Shown here: piece by piece, positions 23,140 to 34,134 of the stretch
How the letters are laid out: each line of letters starts with the position of its first letter
Numbering within the stretch: the stretch's first letter is position 1
NCBI GenBank assembly: GCA_037367355.1
Contig: CM074696.1
Span: 2,914,001-2,978,000, forward strand
DNA length: 64,000 bases
Direction of reading: 5' to 3'
From: Neoscytalidium dimidiatum
Taxonomy: Eukaryota > Ascomycota > Dothideomycetes > Botryosphaeriales > Botryosphaeriaceae
The notes under the pieces: model-generated
Seen by the model: the letters and a program-made list of their open reading frames with translations, nothing else
What the model was told of the DNA's origin: nothing
The model's database searches: none
Translations under genes and position numbers: made by a program

Positions 23140-23654
23140 TTTGGGCAGAGCGAGTTTGGACGGGATGGATGGACGGAGCGCGCAGGAGGGGGCTACTGCA
23201 GAGCCATTGCCAGGTCGGGCGAAGGCGAGGTGAGGCGCGGGCGAGGGGGAGCTCGCAGTGAGCGGTGACAGGCGATGCTGGTGATGCCGCAAGCTGTCCG
23301 AAGTCCCGAGCGAGCGAGCGAGCGAGCGCAAAAGCCCCCAGGTCTTGAGCCCTACGCGGAAGTTGCCGGTCAGGGCCTGCGCTGCAGCCAAGCCCAGCAC
23401 CAGCGAGCCGCGCCGCTTCCTCGTAGACAATCGCTCCTCCGACGCGACCTCCGCACTATCACCGCCTCCCACCCTTTGTCAAGTCGCGTTCAGCTTTCGC
23501 CCGCCGCGATCACGGAATGCACTGGCAGCGCGCGATCCACCTTTCATTCTGAACTCCGGGCGTCGCCCACGACGCGTCCTTTCACTTGCAATCTTCGCCC
23601 ACGGCCACCTAGTGAAGCTAGCTTCGCGCTCGCACTTCGAGCACCCGCGCCGCC
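23140..23654. promoter_or_regulatory. Divergent promoter region between Uso1 and Rat1
   Basis: 515 bp between two start codons facing apart. The stretch 23295-23330 has an inexact GAGC repeat (gagcgagcgagcgagcga). No individual site can be assigned. Confidence 0.5.
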
Positions 23655-26600
23655 ATGGGTGTCCCTGCGCTTTTCAGGTGGCTTTCGAACAAGTACCCTA
23701 AAATTGTCTCCAGTGTCATCGAGGCTGAGCCTGTCGAATATCCCGACGGCACAGTCGAGCCCGTCGACACCACCAAGCCCAATCCCAATGGCGAGGAATT
23801 CGACAACCTGTATCTGGACATGAACGGTATCGTTCATCCCTGCTCGCATCCCGAGGACAAAGATCCCCCGGAGAATGAGGAACAGATGATGATCGAGGTC
23901 TTCAAGTATACTGACCGCGTCGTCAACATGGTGCGCCCGCGCAAGCTTCTCATGATTGCTGTCGGTATGTCACAAACGCTCACATTGCCAAGCTACGCCC
24001 GGTGCCTCCCCATGGACAGCTCAGTCATCCTGTTGGTGACGCAGAGCTGTGGGAAGCACGGCTGCTTTGCTTTGGCCTCCTCACTCCTGCCCCCCAAAAA
24101 AAACCTCTTCTCAATCTAACTTTGTCACAGATGGTGTCGCACCCCGTGCCAAAATGAACCAGCAGCGTTCCCGTCGTTTCCGCGCCGCTCAAGATGCCAA
24201 ACAGAAGGATGCCGATGCCGCCGAATTCGCGAAGATGCTTGCCTCGCAAAAGAACAAGAAGGGAGAAGATGGAAAGGAGGAGAGTATTGAGGAACAGATT
24301 GTCAAGAAGACCTGGGACAGTAACTCCATCACTCCCGGGACTCCCTTCATGGACATCCTGGCCAAGAGTCTCCGCTACTGGTGTGCCTACAAGCTGAATA
24401 CAGATCCTGGTTGGGAAAAGATGAAGGTCATAATCTCCGATGCCACAGTGCCTGGAGAGGGTGAGCACAAAATCATGGAGTTTGTGCGGTCTCAGCGCCG
24501 CTCTCCCTACCACGACCCGAACACCCGCCACGTGATCTACGGTCTGGACGCCGATTTGATCATGTTGGGACTCGCAACTCACGAGCCTCATTTCCGTGTT
24601 TTGCGCGAGGACGTCTTCTTCAACGACTCTAAACCTAGAACCTGTAGGCGCTGTGGTCAGACCGGCCACTACGCAGATCAGTGTCGCGGAGAAATCAAGA
24701 AGAAAGAGGACGAGCATGACGTCAAACAGAACAAGGTCACCAAGAAGCCTTTCATTTGGCTACATGTGTCGGTCCTCCGCGAGTATCTGGAAGCTGAACT
24801 GCGGCACGATGACAGCATCTTCACCTTCGATCTCGAGCGTGCCTTAGACGACTGGGTTTTCATGTGTTTCTTCGTTGGAAACGACTTTCTGCCACATCTG
24901 CCTAGTCTTGAAATTAGGGAAGGGGGTATCGACACCCTGATTAACATCTGGCGAGAGAGTCTACCTCGCATGGGCGGTTACGTTACCAAAGATGGCCATG
25001 TTGATATGAGCAGGGCCCAATTGATCCTTGAAGGTCTGGCGAAACTGGAGGATGGTATTTTCAAGCGTCGCAAGGAGACTGAGGATAGGAGGGAAGCAGC
25101 CCAACAGCGCAGGAAGAGGCAAGAGGAGATGCGAAATGGCGGTAGAAGGGGCGCTGACTCCAACGCGAACCAAATCGACTCTCCGACAGCTAAGAAGCGG
25201 AAGAAGGGCGAGACTGCTGAAGACTTTGCTAACATGCCCATGTTCACCCCAGGAGAACTACAATCCAAGGAAGCAAGGTCACTCACGCACGAGAACTTCG
25301 TCAATCGCAAGGCAATTTTCCAAGGTCAGGCAAACGTAGCCAACAAGAGTGCGGCAGCCGCCCTGAAAGAAGGGCTTATGGCTAAGAAGACCGAGTCTCT
25401 CACCATTGCTGCTGGTGAGAACGGCACGGAGGATGGCGCTGAGGATGAAGCTCCTGCGCCCGATACTCCGATGAAAGATGCCACGGCAACTCCTCCTTCC
25501 GCGCTTGGCAAGCGAAAGGCCGAACTGCTAGAAGACGAATCCAGTACTCCTGGCCGTAACACGCCAGATCCTGGCACTCCAGCTACCAAGTCTGACGAAC
25601 CGCCAGAGGACAATGTGAGGATGTGGGAGGAAGGCTACATGGACAGGTATTACGAGCAGAAGTTCCATGTCGACCCCAAGGATATCGAGTTCCGCCACAA
25701 GGTAGCTCGGGACTACGCCGAAGGTTTGGCATGGGTGCTCTTGTACTATTTCCAAGGCTGCCCGTCTTGGACCTGGTACTACCCCCACCACTACGCACCT
25801 TTCGCACAGGACTTCGTTGACCTGGGCAATATGGAGCTCAAATTTGACAAGGGCCAACCATTCCGGCCCTACGAGCAACTTATGGGTGTTTTGCCTGCTG
25901 CGTCCAATCATGCTATTCCGGAGGTTTTCAGGCCACTCATGGAAGATAAAGACAGTGATATTATCGACTTCTATCCTGAAGATTTCGTCGTGGATTTGAA
26001 TGGAAAGAAAATGGCCTGGCAAGGCGTTGCTATCCTACCATTTATTGACGAGCAAAGGCTTCTCAAGGCTATGAACACGAAATACCCCCTACTTTCAGCG
26101 GAAGAACATGCCCGTAACGAATTTGGCAAAGACGTTCTGCTCTTCTCCACCCGGCATCCACTTTATGAAGAGGTAGCGAAGCAGTGGTACTCGAAGAAGC
26201 AGGGTGAACCGAAGCACACTCTGAACCCCAAGATAAGCGAAGGATTGGCTGGTGTAGTTGAGAAGAACGAGGACTATCTTCCGCAGAGTGCGCTGGAATT
26301 CCCTCTCGAAAGTAAGGGAATGCCAGATCTGGAGGAGAACCAATCTATCAGGTAAGCACACAGAAATCCACCCTCCGACCAGTTGCACAATATTTCTAAC
26401 CCTTGATCATTAGTGTCCACTACGAGATGCCAAAGTCCAAGAACGTTCACAAGTCTCAACTACTTCGCGGCGTTGAATTCCCTCCTCCGATGCTTTCCCC
26501 GGACGAGATACAGGAAGTCCGCAACCGCGCCCGATATGGTGGCGGCCCCGGTGGTGGCCGTGGTGGCCGCGACCGAGGATTCCACTCGCACAACGAGAAT

Positions 26601-27188
26601 CGTTGGAACGGCGGTCCGCCCCGCCACAACAACAATCGCAACGGCGGATCCAACTACCAGAACGGCGGCAACCGCAACGGCGGCCCCGATTCTTACGGCG
26701 GCCCCGGCGGACTCAATGCCAACAATCCCGTCGCTGGCCTCCTCAACCCCAACTTTAACCCTCAGGCCTTCATGTCGCGCGGCGGCGCGCCACCAGCGGT
26801 CCCGCCTCCGCACCTCGCGGCGCAGATGAATGGCTGGCAACCCCCACCTCCGCCGCAGTACGGCGGTCAGTACCCGCCGCCCGGCGGTTTCCCGTCGTAC
26901 CCGCCTGCTCCGCCGGGCATGCCTGCGGGCTATGGCGGATACGGCGGTCCGCCGCAGAATGGAGGCGGGTACGGAGGCGGTGGTGGTCGTGGCGGCTACG
27001 GAGGTAGCGGCGGCAGGAGAGATGATAACTACAGGCCTGGTGGCAGGCAGGATGACAACTACCGACCTGGTGGAGGATATGGTGGAGGTGGTGGTAATAG
27101 CGGTGGTGGTGGAGGAAGGCGAGATGGCGGCAGGTCTCGCGGAGGCGGCGGCGGCGGCTACGGTGGAAATCCGTATGGCAGGCGCTAA
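23655..27188 (+). CDS. rat1: 5'-3' exoribonuclease Rat1/Xrn2
   Basis: Nuclear 5'-to-3' RNase acting in rRNA processing and torpedo termination of RNA polymerase II. Exons 23655-23964, 24131-26351 and 26414-27188 (introns 166 and 62 nt; 1101 aa). The start [17 protein letters not shown] is invariant in the family. Catalytic acidic motifs follow: [43 protein letters not shown] and [12 protein letters not shown]. The zinc knuckle [14 protein letters not shown] (about residue 268) is a feature of Rat1/Xrn2 rather than cytoplasmic Xrn1. A bipartite basic stretch (AKKRKKGE) is a likely nuclear signal. The last 200 residues are Gly/Arg/Asn/Pro-rich with many RGG and YGG units, probably RNA-binding and disordered. 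Confidence 0.95.
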
Positions 27189-28204
27189 GCCGTCTCACGA
27201 GACGCTCGCGGCATCAAGAAGTGAATGCAAGATCACGGGATGAGAGAAGTGAATGAACGACATCGTGCACACGAGTTGCGCTAACCACCTGCTGCATTCC
27301 CCGCATCTGTCTTGACACTCACTGATAAGTGGTTGCACACACATGGTGGAGGGAGAATGGTGGTGAAATTTGGGATTGGCCTGCTGCATGATGGATACAC
27401 TTGCCATCTCTCGCTTTAGAGAGGCTCCTCGGTTATGTATGCGTTCTGGGCTATGGGAAAGGAAAACGAAGCAAACACTCGCCTCCGCTCAAATGTGGAG
27501 ACGGGATAGATATGATACGAAGAAAAGTTCTAAAAGTGAGAATGGGAAAAGGAGCCTCCACCACGAATTGTTTGCCTCCAAATATTATATGTGAATATAT
27601 GTACTCGACAGCAAACCACCAAAGACTTTATTCTTAAAAATCTCTATCTACAAGGAAATAGGCTCAAGCGAGTAAGAATTCACTAATTTCACAGAAAAAT
27701 CTCTCATGTTCAATTCGGCTGCACTAAGGTCTCTACGTCTGAGCAAAGCTACGTCCTTTTCCCCTTCCTGTTACCGGTCCTCCGCCACAGGTACGTATTG
27801 AATTGAGCATCATAGCCCGATAACCATCCGCTTACCATTTTCAGAAAGCAAAGAGAAAAGGTGGGAAAAAGTGTGTATCGAAACTCGTCTTTGTAAACTC
27901 CACGCCATGGAAAGTAATCCGTGTTTTCATCCTTGAAAATGCAAATGCGAAACCCCTTTTCTTCCACAGAAGAAAGTTCGGCCATGTTTTCAGCATCACT
28001 CTAATGATCCGTTACCCCCGGCTATGCAAATATCTCTAGGAAAAGGCAGAGTCAAGGAAAGACGACCTGCCTTTTCTCGAAGGCAAAAGAGGATCCAGAT
28101 CATTACGCCGAGCTGCCTTGAGATATTTTGAGGCGTAGTTCGAGGCGCATGTGCTGAAGGAAATATGCAAAGACCGACGTCAATTCAGTTCGACTGTCAT
28201 CGCC
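27189..28204. other. Intergenic, no gene seen
   Basis: Convergent 3' flanks of Rat1 and the PARP-E2 gene, 1.0 kb. A-rich polyadenylation-like sequence near 27590-27660. No coding frame supported. Confidence 0.5.
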
Positions 28205-31200
28205 TCAAAACTGCCTGGGCGCAGTGTTCCTACCAGCGAAGATCATCTGCTTGAAACCGTGCGGCACGGTCCAGCCATGAACCTGGCAAGCGCGAATGTA
28301 GGCATCGACAGCCTCGCCGATGCCATAGTCGCCCTTTTGGTGACTGTCAAGCCTCGCCGGGCGGGGTTCTATGGACGACATTGCCAGACGAACTTGCATG
28401 AGAACGGCCTCGATAGCTGAAGCAGAAGACCAGCCGTCGTTGGTGAGGAGTTCCATACATAAGGCGCCACCTGCTGTGACGTGGCCACCACCACCCTGAA
28501 GGAAGGGGAGAAAGCGCGGGCGAATGACACGCACGAAGGGGGGAGAGAAAGGGTAATCGGGTCCAAAGATCATCTCCAGAACGACACTTTTGATTCCCTT
28601 GGCCTTCATATCCTGCGCGAGTGGTAGGCTAGGGTCGAAGGTGTGGAGCTCGAAAATCCACTGATACATATTCTCCATCTTGTCCGTGTCGATGTACCAA
28701 CCTAGATCGTGAAGAGGCTGAGTACTCTGGGTTTTGGTGATGCTCTTGAGCTCTGCTCCGAGGCGTTTGCTAGCTATCATAGACGACATGGCATTCTCTG
28801 GACGAGGGAGAATCTCCAGAGTCTCATAGTCCAACGTACCCGGCTCGAAATCCGGTAAGCGTCTGTTGAGAGTTTTCGTGAAAGGTTCTGGCCTCTTGTT
28901 CTCCAGTTCCGTTTCAAGCACTTTACGATCCTCATCCTCAGTTGCGACGCTTTCTCCGTCATCCTCGTCGAGATCGATCGGGTCAGAGCCACTGTTGCCA
29001 GCCTTAACCCTTTTTAACTCGCTGTAGACCGCATAGCCTGCGTTTGTGGTTGTAGCCTTTTCAGCCTTCAATCGAGACCTGGATGCCGTCGCTGGAATTA
29101 CGATCGGCTCATGGCGATCATTCCATGGAATGTGTCGAGGATCCTGGTCAATTGGGTTCAGAGGCATACCTATTCCTGGCGGTACCGATGGAGCTCTATC
29201 AGCCACTGGCAGCATAGCAGAAGTCTGGATGAAGAGGTATCGGCTTTGTATCCAGTCGATCTTGTCGACTACGTAATGAGGCGTCGAGCTGACGAACCTA
29301 GATGGCGCGTTGACGATTTCGTTGAGAGAAATGGCGTTGCTCACTGCCAGTTCGCTTGAGCGCCAAACTCCCCTAGGGCTAGGATATTGTGAATAGGTGC
29401 TTGAGTATCCAAGACTAGTCCTCAAGTCTTTGGAGAAATAAACGCCATGTCCGAATGCTCTCCCGTGAAGGGTCTCTTCGAAGTTCAACCCTTCACGGAG
29501 AATGGAATGCCAATTGCCCAGACCACTGCCATGCCAGGCAAAAATAGTAGGGATTTTCAGCTTCATCTCCTCTGCAATCTTTCTGACTGAATTGAGGAAA
29601 CGACGCTCCTTATCTGGGGCACCCATGGCGATTCTGAATTGTGTGTAACCCGGCATACCCCAGACCGTATCTTCCCTGGTCGTACCTGGTTGGATGTTGA
29701 TATCGTCGCCAGAACCACCGATCTGCATTATGCAAGCGCGATTTGAAGCAATGATCCAACGAAGCAGTCCTAAAGAAGGAGCTGTTATCCTTGTCCACTT
29801 GTGAAGAGATGCCTGCGCACCTCTCCGCAACAGGTATTCCCTCATCTCGCTGACGCTAGGGAGCAGATCGAGGAATATAGCGACTGTATCCCGGATTCCG
29901 TGTTCCTCAAAATTGTCCAAATCTTCGCTATAAGGGACGAAGTTGGCATCTTGATAACCCGACAGAGCATTCTCTATGTTGATGTTCGAGGGCTTTCCAT
30001 CCATGGGCAAAGCAATCGGCGGGGATAATTTCACAACGGGGAACATGGCGGTATCCTCGATCCTACAGTGCAGGAAGTCTTGGAAGCCCTGCACGTTCAA
30101 AAGAATCCAGTCGCCCTGTCTCAGGCCGGTATCATATCGAGTCACTCCCTTGTCGAACAGGAGCTCGCGCATCTTTAAGTTCGCTTTCGCGGGTTTAGCC
30201 ACCTGTGGAGGTAGAAGTGAGAACTTTTTCGCTGTGGCCGGCCCTCTATCGACGATATCTGTGATTACATTCAACTTCAGCACGTCCAAACGAGGCACCC
30301 TCAACGCAAGGCCCTTTGGAAGATGTCTCGACTTCAGGCGATGCTGAGTTGCACTGACGTAGCAGAGACTGATCAGTAGGTCAACGACCTGGGGCTGAGT
30401 GATAATTTCGTGCTCGATACTCGGGCCAAATCCTAGCTGCATGTATTGATACAGGCAGAGCTGTCTATCGCAAACGTATGGCTTGATGGCCTGAATATCT
30501 GTAGGCATCTTGCGATGACAGACCAGACAAAACTCAGTGCATCGGACCACTTGGCGTACGTACAATTGCATGGCTATTAAGGGAAGTGAAAGCTGATCTC
30601 CTGGCCTCAAGGTTGTGATGTGATCAGAGCTGACGATGGGAGGATAGGCTCCGCTTTTGTCCTCGTTTTCCCGATACTTTGGGTCCTGTGCCAGCACTTC
30701 CTTCTGCGAGATACCCTGATGATCATGCCAGTATGCCATGGCTCCATCCCAAGACATGCCCTTGAGTCTACACTTCAGGAGCGTGATAAACTTCTCGGAG
30801 AAGAGATCCTGTAAGGGTCCCGATATGAATAGCTTACGGAAGCTGGTCGTCTTCTGATCACCAGTTCCGATCTGGGGGTCTGGAGAAAGTGTATTGAATG
30901 CCTCGATAATCTCGGCGTGGGAAGGCTTGTAGTAGGAGCTGACACCAAAGCGAAAATCAAGATCGCTCTTTGCAGATGTTACTTCGTCAATATGGCCGAC
31001 TCCCCAGTAACCTTTCGGATATTGGATCAAGAGAATAAGATACTCGTTGGGAAGAAGCCGCCAGGCCTGCATGGCTTCCTCTGAGATTCCCAACCTGCTG
31101 ACAAGGCAAGAGGTAGCCAAGTATGCAGGGTGGCCTTGGATGAGTGGACCAGACACGCCGACTTTGAAACCGGCTTCCTTTATGAGCAATAAATCGCGGC

Positions 31201-31714
31201 GGAGCTTGTTGCGAGCATCGAGTGGGATGACATTGTCGTAGGATGCGGATTCTGGAGTGTCCTTAAGAATCCTGGGTCGCTCATCGCCGAAGTCGAAGAC
31301 ATCGTCTTCCATGGAAGACTCCGAACCGGAGTCTTCTTCTTCATCATCGTCATAGGAACCGATTTGTGAGTCGGGCATTTCCGTGTCGCCGTCAGCATCG
31401 ACGGAAAGGCAATAGGATAGACTCTTGCACAAGGAGGAGATGGACGTTCCGTTCTCCAACTCCATCTGAAGCTTTGCTATAGCATGTGAGACTTCGTCAG
31501 GCGTAGAGTCATCGGAGATCATGAGAGTGAAGTTGTGAGAAGCTGGGTATGAAGATGGCTCGTCGATAAAGGCTGCTATGGTGACAGGGCCATGTGGACA
31601 GTCGACCTCAACGAGGGCTTCGGAGTCACTACCGCTGGTAACTTTGAGGACGCCATATAGGCGAGGATTGGCAGCGATACGGTCAAGGTCTGCCAGGTAG
31701 TCTCTCCTACCCAT
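28205..31714 (-). CDS. ADP-ribosyltransferase (PARP-type) fused to a UBE2Q-like ubiquitin-conjugating domain
   Basis: Single uninterrupted frame, 1169 aa. An acidic stretch (YDDDEEEDSGSESSMEDD) lies near residue 125. A Cys-rich patch (CTEFCLVCHRKMP, YVCDRQLCLYQYMQLG) around residues 395-430 could bind zinc and resembles the region before the catalytic domain of PARP6/8. The PARP fold has WHGSGLGNWHSILREGL with His728 and GRAFGHGVYFSKD with Tyr759, the NAD-binding H-Y pair. At the third triad position the strand reads PHYVVD (His813) where polymerising PARPs have Glu, so mono-ADP-ribosylation or inactivity is expected. The C-terminal ~170 residues are an E2 domain: DYPFSPPFVRVIRPRF, then GGALCMELLTNDGWSSA with active-site Cys1086, most like UBE2Q. 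Such fusions are known in fungi. The target is unknown. Confidence 0.9.
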   Translation of the reverse strand: MGRRDYLADLDRIAANPRLYGVLKVTSGSDSEALVEVDCPHGPVTIAAFIDEPSSYPASHNFTLMISDDSTPDEVSHAIAKLQMELENGTSISSLCKSLSYCLSVDADGDTEMPDSQIGSYDDDEEEDSGSESSMEDDVFDFGDERPRILKDTPESASYDNVIPLDARNKLRRDLLLIKEAGFKVGVSGPLIQGHPAYLATSCLVSRLGISEEAMQAWRLLPNEYLILLIQYPKGYWGVGHIDEVTSAKSDLDFRFGVSSYYKPSHAEIIEAFNTLSPDPQIGTGDQKTTSFRKLFISGPLQDLFSEKFITLLKCRLKGMSWDGAMAYWHDHQGISQKEVLAQDPKYRENEDKSGAYPPIVSSDHITTLRPGDQLSLPLIAMQLYVRQVVRCTEFCLVCHRKMPTDIQAIKPYVCDRQLCLYQYMQLGFGPSIEHEIITQPQVVDLLISLCYVSATQHRLKSRHLPKGLALRVPRLDVLKLNVITDIVDRGPATAKKFSLLPPQVAKPAKANLKMRELLFDKGVTRYDTGLRQGDWILLNVQGFQDFLHCRIEDTAMFPVVKLSPPIALPMDGKPSNINIENALSGYQDANFVPYSEDLDNFEEHGIRDTVAIFLDLLPSVSEMREYLLRRGAQASLHKWTRITAPSLGLLRWIIASNRACIMQIGGSGDDINIQPGTTREDTVWGMPGYTQFRIAMGAPDKERRFLNSVRKIAEEMKLKIPTIFAWHGSGLGNWHSILREGLNFEETLHGRAFGHGVYFSKDLRTSLGYSSTYSQYPSPRGVWRSSELAVSNAISLNEIVNAPSRFVSSTPHYVVDKIDWIQSRYLFIQTSAMLPVADRAPSVPPGIGMPLNPIDQDPRHIPWNDRHEPIVIPATASRSRLKAEKATTTNAGYAVYSELKRVKAGNSGSDPIDLDEDDGESVATEDEDRKVLETELENKRPEPFTKTLNRRLPDFEPGTLDYETLEILPRPENAMSSMIASKRLGAELKSITKTQSTQPLHDLGWYIDTDKMENMYQWIFELHTFDPSLPLAQDMKAKGIKSVVLEMIFGPDYPFSPPFVRVIRPRFLPFLQGGGGHVTAGGALCMELLTNDGWSSASAIEAVLMQVRLAMSSIEPRPARLDSHQKGDYGIGEAVDAYIRACQVHGWTVPHGFKQMIFAGRNTAPRQF

Positions 31715-32404
31715 GGCCGGCAGTGCCCTAATTGACCAATCAGAATCAGCGTATCTTCAGATAGTCGGAAACGTCTTGAAGGCTTTGGTCCGACGCTCAA
31801 CCAACAGAGGTGACCCTGAACATACCAACGGGACGCGTCTAGCGGCTGTATGCAACGATGACACGATGCAAAAATGTAGAGGTGCGTCAACAGTGCATGT
31901 GCGCAGGATAGCGGCGTTGAGGTTCGCAATGGGTGAGGTGGAGGCGGACTTGGCAGAGGGAGGTGGTGGCTCGCAGGTAGAAAGAAAAAGCGAGTGAGAT
32001 GTCTGGGTGGTCTTAGCAGCAGCGGTTTGCTGTCGGACACAAGAAGGCGGGCTGGTGTTAGGTGTACATCGAATGGATTGGAAGCTCGGCGGCACAGCGT
32101 GAATGGTTGGGTGCAGGCAGAAGAAATGCTGAAGGATCAGCGCAAGGGATTGTGGCAGTCAGGTGTAGCCTGGAAGCGAATGTAAACGGTCACTGTTGCG
32201 AAATTGCTGGAAGCCGCTAGGCAACGACCTGTACCATACGGTAGGAAGCTCTGTGGTACGTTTGTGGAAGTGTGGCCCAAGCTCCAAAAGGCTTACTGCA
32301 CTTGCGCCAGGATTCACCAAAGCATGCCTACGACTCCGCCTCCAACTCTTCCAAATCAACGCCTTTCTCGCACTACCTCCATACTTTGCACGCTGCCGCC
32401 GCCC
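31715..32404. other. Divergent promoter region, no gene seen
   Basis: 690 bp between the PARP-E2 start and the COG7-like start. The frame of the downstream gene stays open upstream to about 32204, with another in-frame ATG at 32324, so the 5' end of that gene is not certain. Confidence 0.45.
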
Positions 32405-33454
32405 ATGACCGTCTCTACCGCGAACCCTGGCGCGTCCAGTTCCGTGCAACCCAGGTCGTCGCATCTCTCTGATCCGTCGCTCTTGCCCTTCATCCAGCCA
32501 CATTTCGACCCCGTCGACCATCTAAACTCCGTCCTCCCTGCTCTGTCAATCAACTCTTCGCAATCACGATCCGCCAATGCCACCGCCGTTCCGCTGCCAG
32601 AGCTCTCAGCCCAGACGCAGGCCCTGCTGTCGCAGCTCAATGCTCAGACGACCCGTTTGTCCGCCGTACTCACCCAGATGACCGACGACATTTTGCGAAG
32701 CGGGAGCAGACTGGCTTATGAGGTCGAGGTGCTGAGGGGCGAGACCATCGGCCTTTCCGAAGCCATGACTGAAGGTCTTCACACGGATGTTGAGAAATTT
32801 GTCCCAGGCGGCGTCAAGGTAGCCGGTGCGGAAGGCAAGATGAATGCGCCAGAGCGGAAAGCCAGCGTCGCCACAGCGGGAGATTCGAAGTCTGCCGCTG
32901 CTGACGCCGAGACCCAGCACGACGCTCCCGAACAGCCCGAATACCTTACTCGCCTACGCACTCTCACACATGTGCGTTCTCGCTTGGAAAGCGTCATCAA
33001 GGTGTTTGGCGAGGCAATGCAGTGGACCTTGCCGCCGTCAGAAGTCTCGCTGGCCTCGTCCCTCATCTCCGTGTCCGCTCCAGAACCAGGCTCCGACAGC
33101 CACAGCCGCGAAGAAAAGGGCCGTGAATTCGCTGAGAAACTGCGCAATGAGATCGCTGACTTGGTCACCGGCACCGACGAGGGCTACGAGGCAGCCCAGG
33201 CTCGGATACAGGCTCTGCGCGACTTGTCGCAGGTGTGGAAAGACACGGCTGAGGAGAAAGCGCGCACACGTTTCGTCGACGGTCTAGTAAAGCTGGCCGA
33301 AGACAAGCATAGGCAACTGAGCGTGCAGAGCCAGCGCCAGTCAAGACCCTCGGTCCCACCCAAGAGGGAGGATAGCCGGACCAGGGCCCCGGAGCGGGGG
33401 AATGGTTTCCTGGATAATCTCCAGAGGATGCGAGAGAATATTTACTTGAGCTGA
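32405..33454 (+). CDS. Probable COG complex subunit (COG7-like), Golgi tethering
   Basis: Single exon, 349 aa from MTVSTANPGASS (start chosen because the sequence becomes family-like soon after; ATG 32324 is an alternative). The visible order is a Ser-rich leader, PFIQPHFDPVDHLNSVLPAL, then the well-structured helical segment LPELSAQTQALLSQLNAQTT and AYEVEVLRGETIGLSEAMTE. This resembles the N-terminal FDxxxHxN plus coiled-coil layout of COG5/COG7 subunits, which tether vesicles for retrograde traffic within the Golgi. It then runs through a spacer to YLTRLRTLTHVRSRLESVIKVF, a second helical region, and a basic tail. My assignment rests on this arrangement and on memory of fungal proteins, not on a search. 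Confidence 0.55.
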   Translation: MTVSTANPGASSSVQPRSSHLSDPSLLPFIQPHFDPVDHLNSVLPALSINSSQSRSANATAVPLPELSAQTQALLSQLNAQTTRLSAVLTQMTDDILRSGSRLAYEVEVLRGETIGLSEAMTEGLHTDVEKFVPGGVKVAGAEGKMNAPERKASVATAGDSKSAAADAETQHDAPEQPEYLTRLRTLTHVRSRLESVIKVFGEAMQWTLPPSEVSLASSLISVSAPEPGSDSHSREEKGREFAEKLRNEIADLVTGTDEGYEAAQARIQALRDLSQVWKDTAEEKARTRFVDGLVKLAEDKHRQLSVQSQRQSRPSVPPKREDSRTRAPERGNGFLDNLQRMRENIYLS

Positions 33455-34134
33455 GCAATCATGCTGCAAATGTCTTCCTCAAGCCTGCTAGACTACTAAA
33501 GGTCTCCTTGCATACCTTCTGCGGGGAAACGGGAATAGGTGCCGCATTTTATGAATCTCATACACTTCATGTCTGCTCGACGGTGGGATTGACAACCTGC
33601 CTGGCATCTGATATTACGTACCTCGTTTGACCGGCCGTAAATCTCACCGATTCGCCAGAGGCACACTTGTCCATGTTGGGATCCAATGGCATTTGGAGCG
33701 CTATGAGACGGGATTGAGCACTCTCATATCATTTACCTATTGCAGTAATTGATTGGTTAGCTTCCCCACTGCTCCTGGTTTTCGGTAATCGTCATGCTCG
33801 GGCTACACTTCCCCACAGTCAAAAGAGGAGCTAAAGGCTTTCCCCGCACCAAGTCCCTGCCCGCCACTGACATCGTTTCGGCGGTAAGTCAGGCTCCCTG
33901 AAGGTGGAATGCTTGTGTGTTCCGTTCAGCAGATCTCTTGGGATTAGCTGCTTTCTACAGCCCTCGGGCTAGGGGAACCTCCCATGGCCTAATATCCCAT
34001 GTCATTCCGCTTGTGCGCACCTTTTTCATATCATCATTCCAAATAATAGGACAGTAGAAAAGAAAAAAAAAAATTTCCTTTCATCTTTCTAGAAGCCCAC
34101 CTCCAGGTGGTTTGCCTCCCGTGAGAGTTACGCG
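33455..34134. other. Intergenic, no gene seen
   Basis: 3' flank of the COG7-like gene and promoter of the sugar transporter. Poly-A run near 34060-34072. No coding frame supported. Confidence 0.5.
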
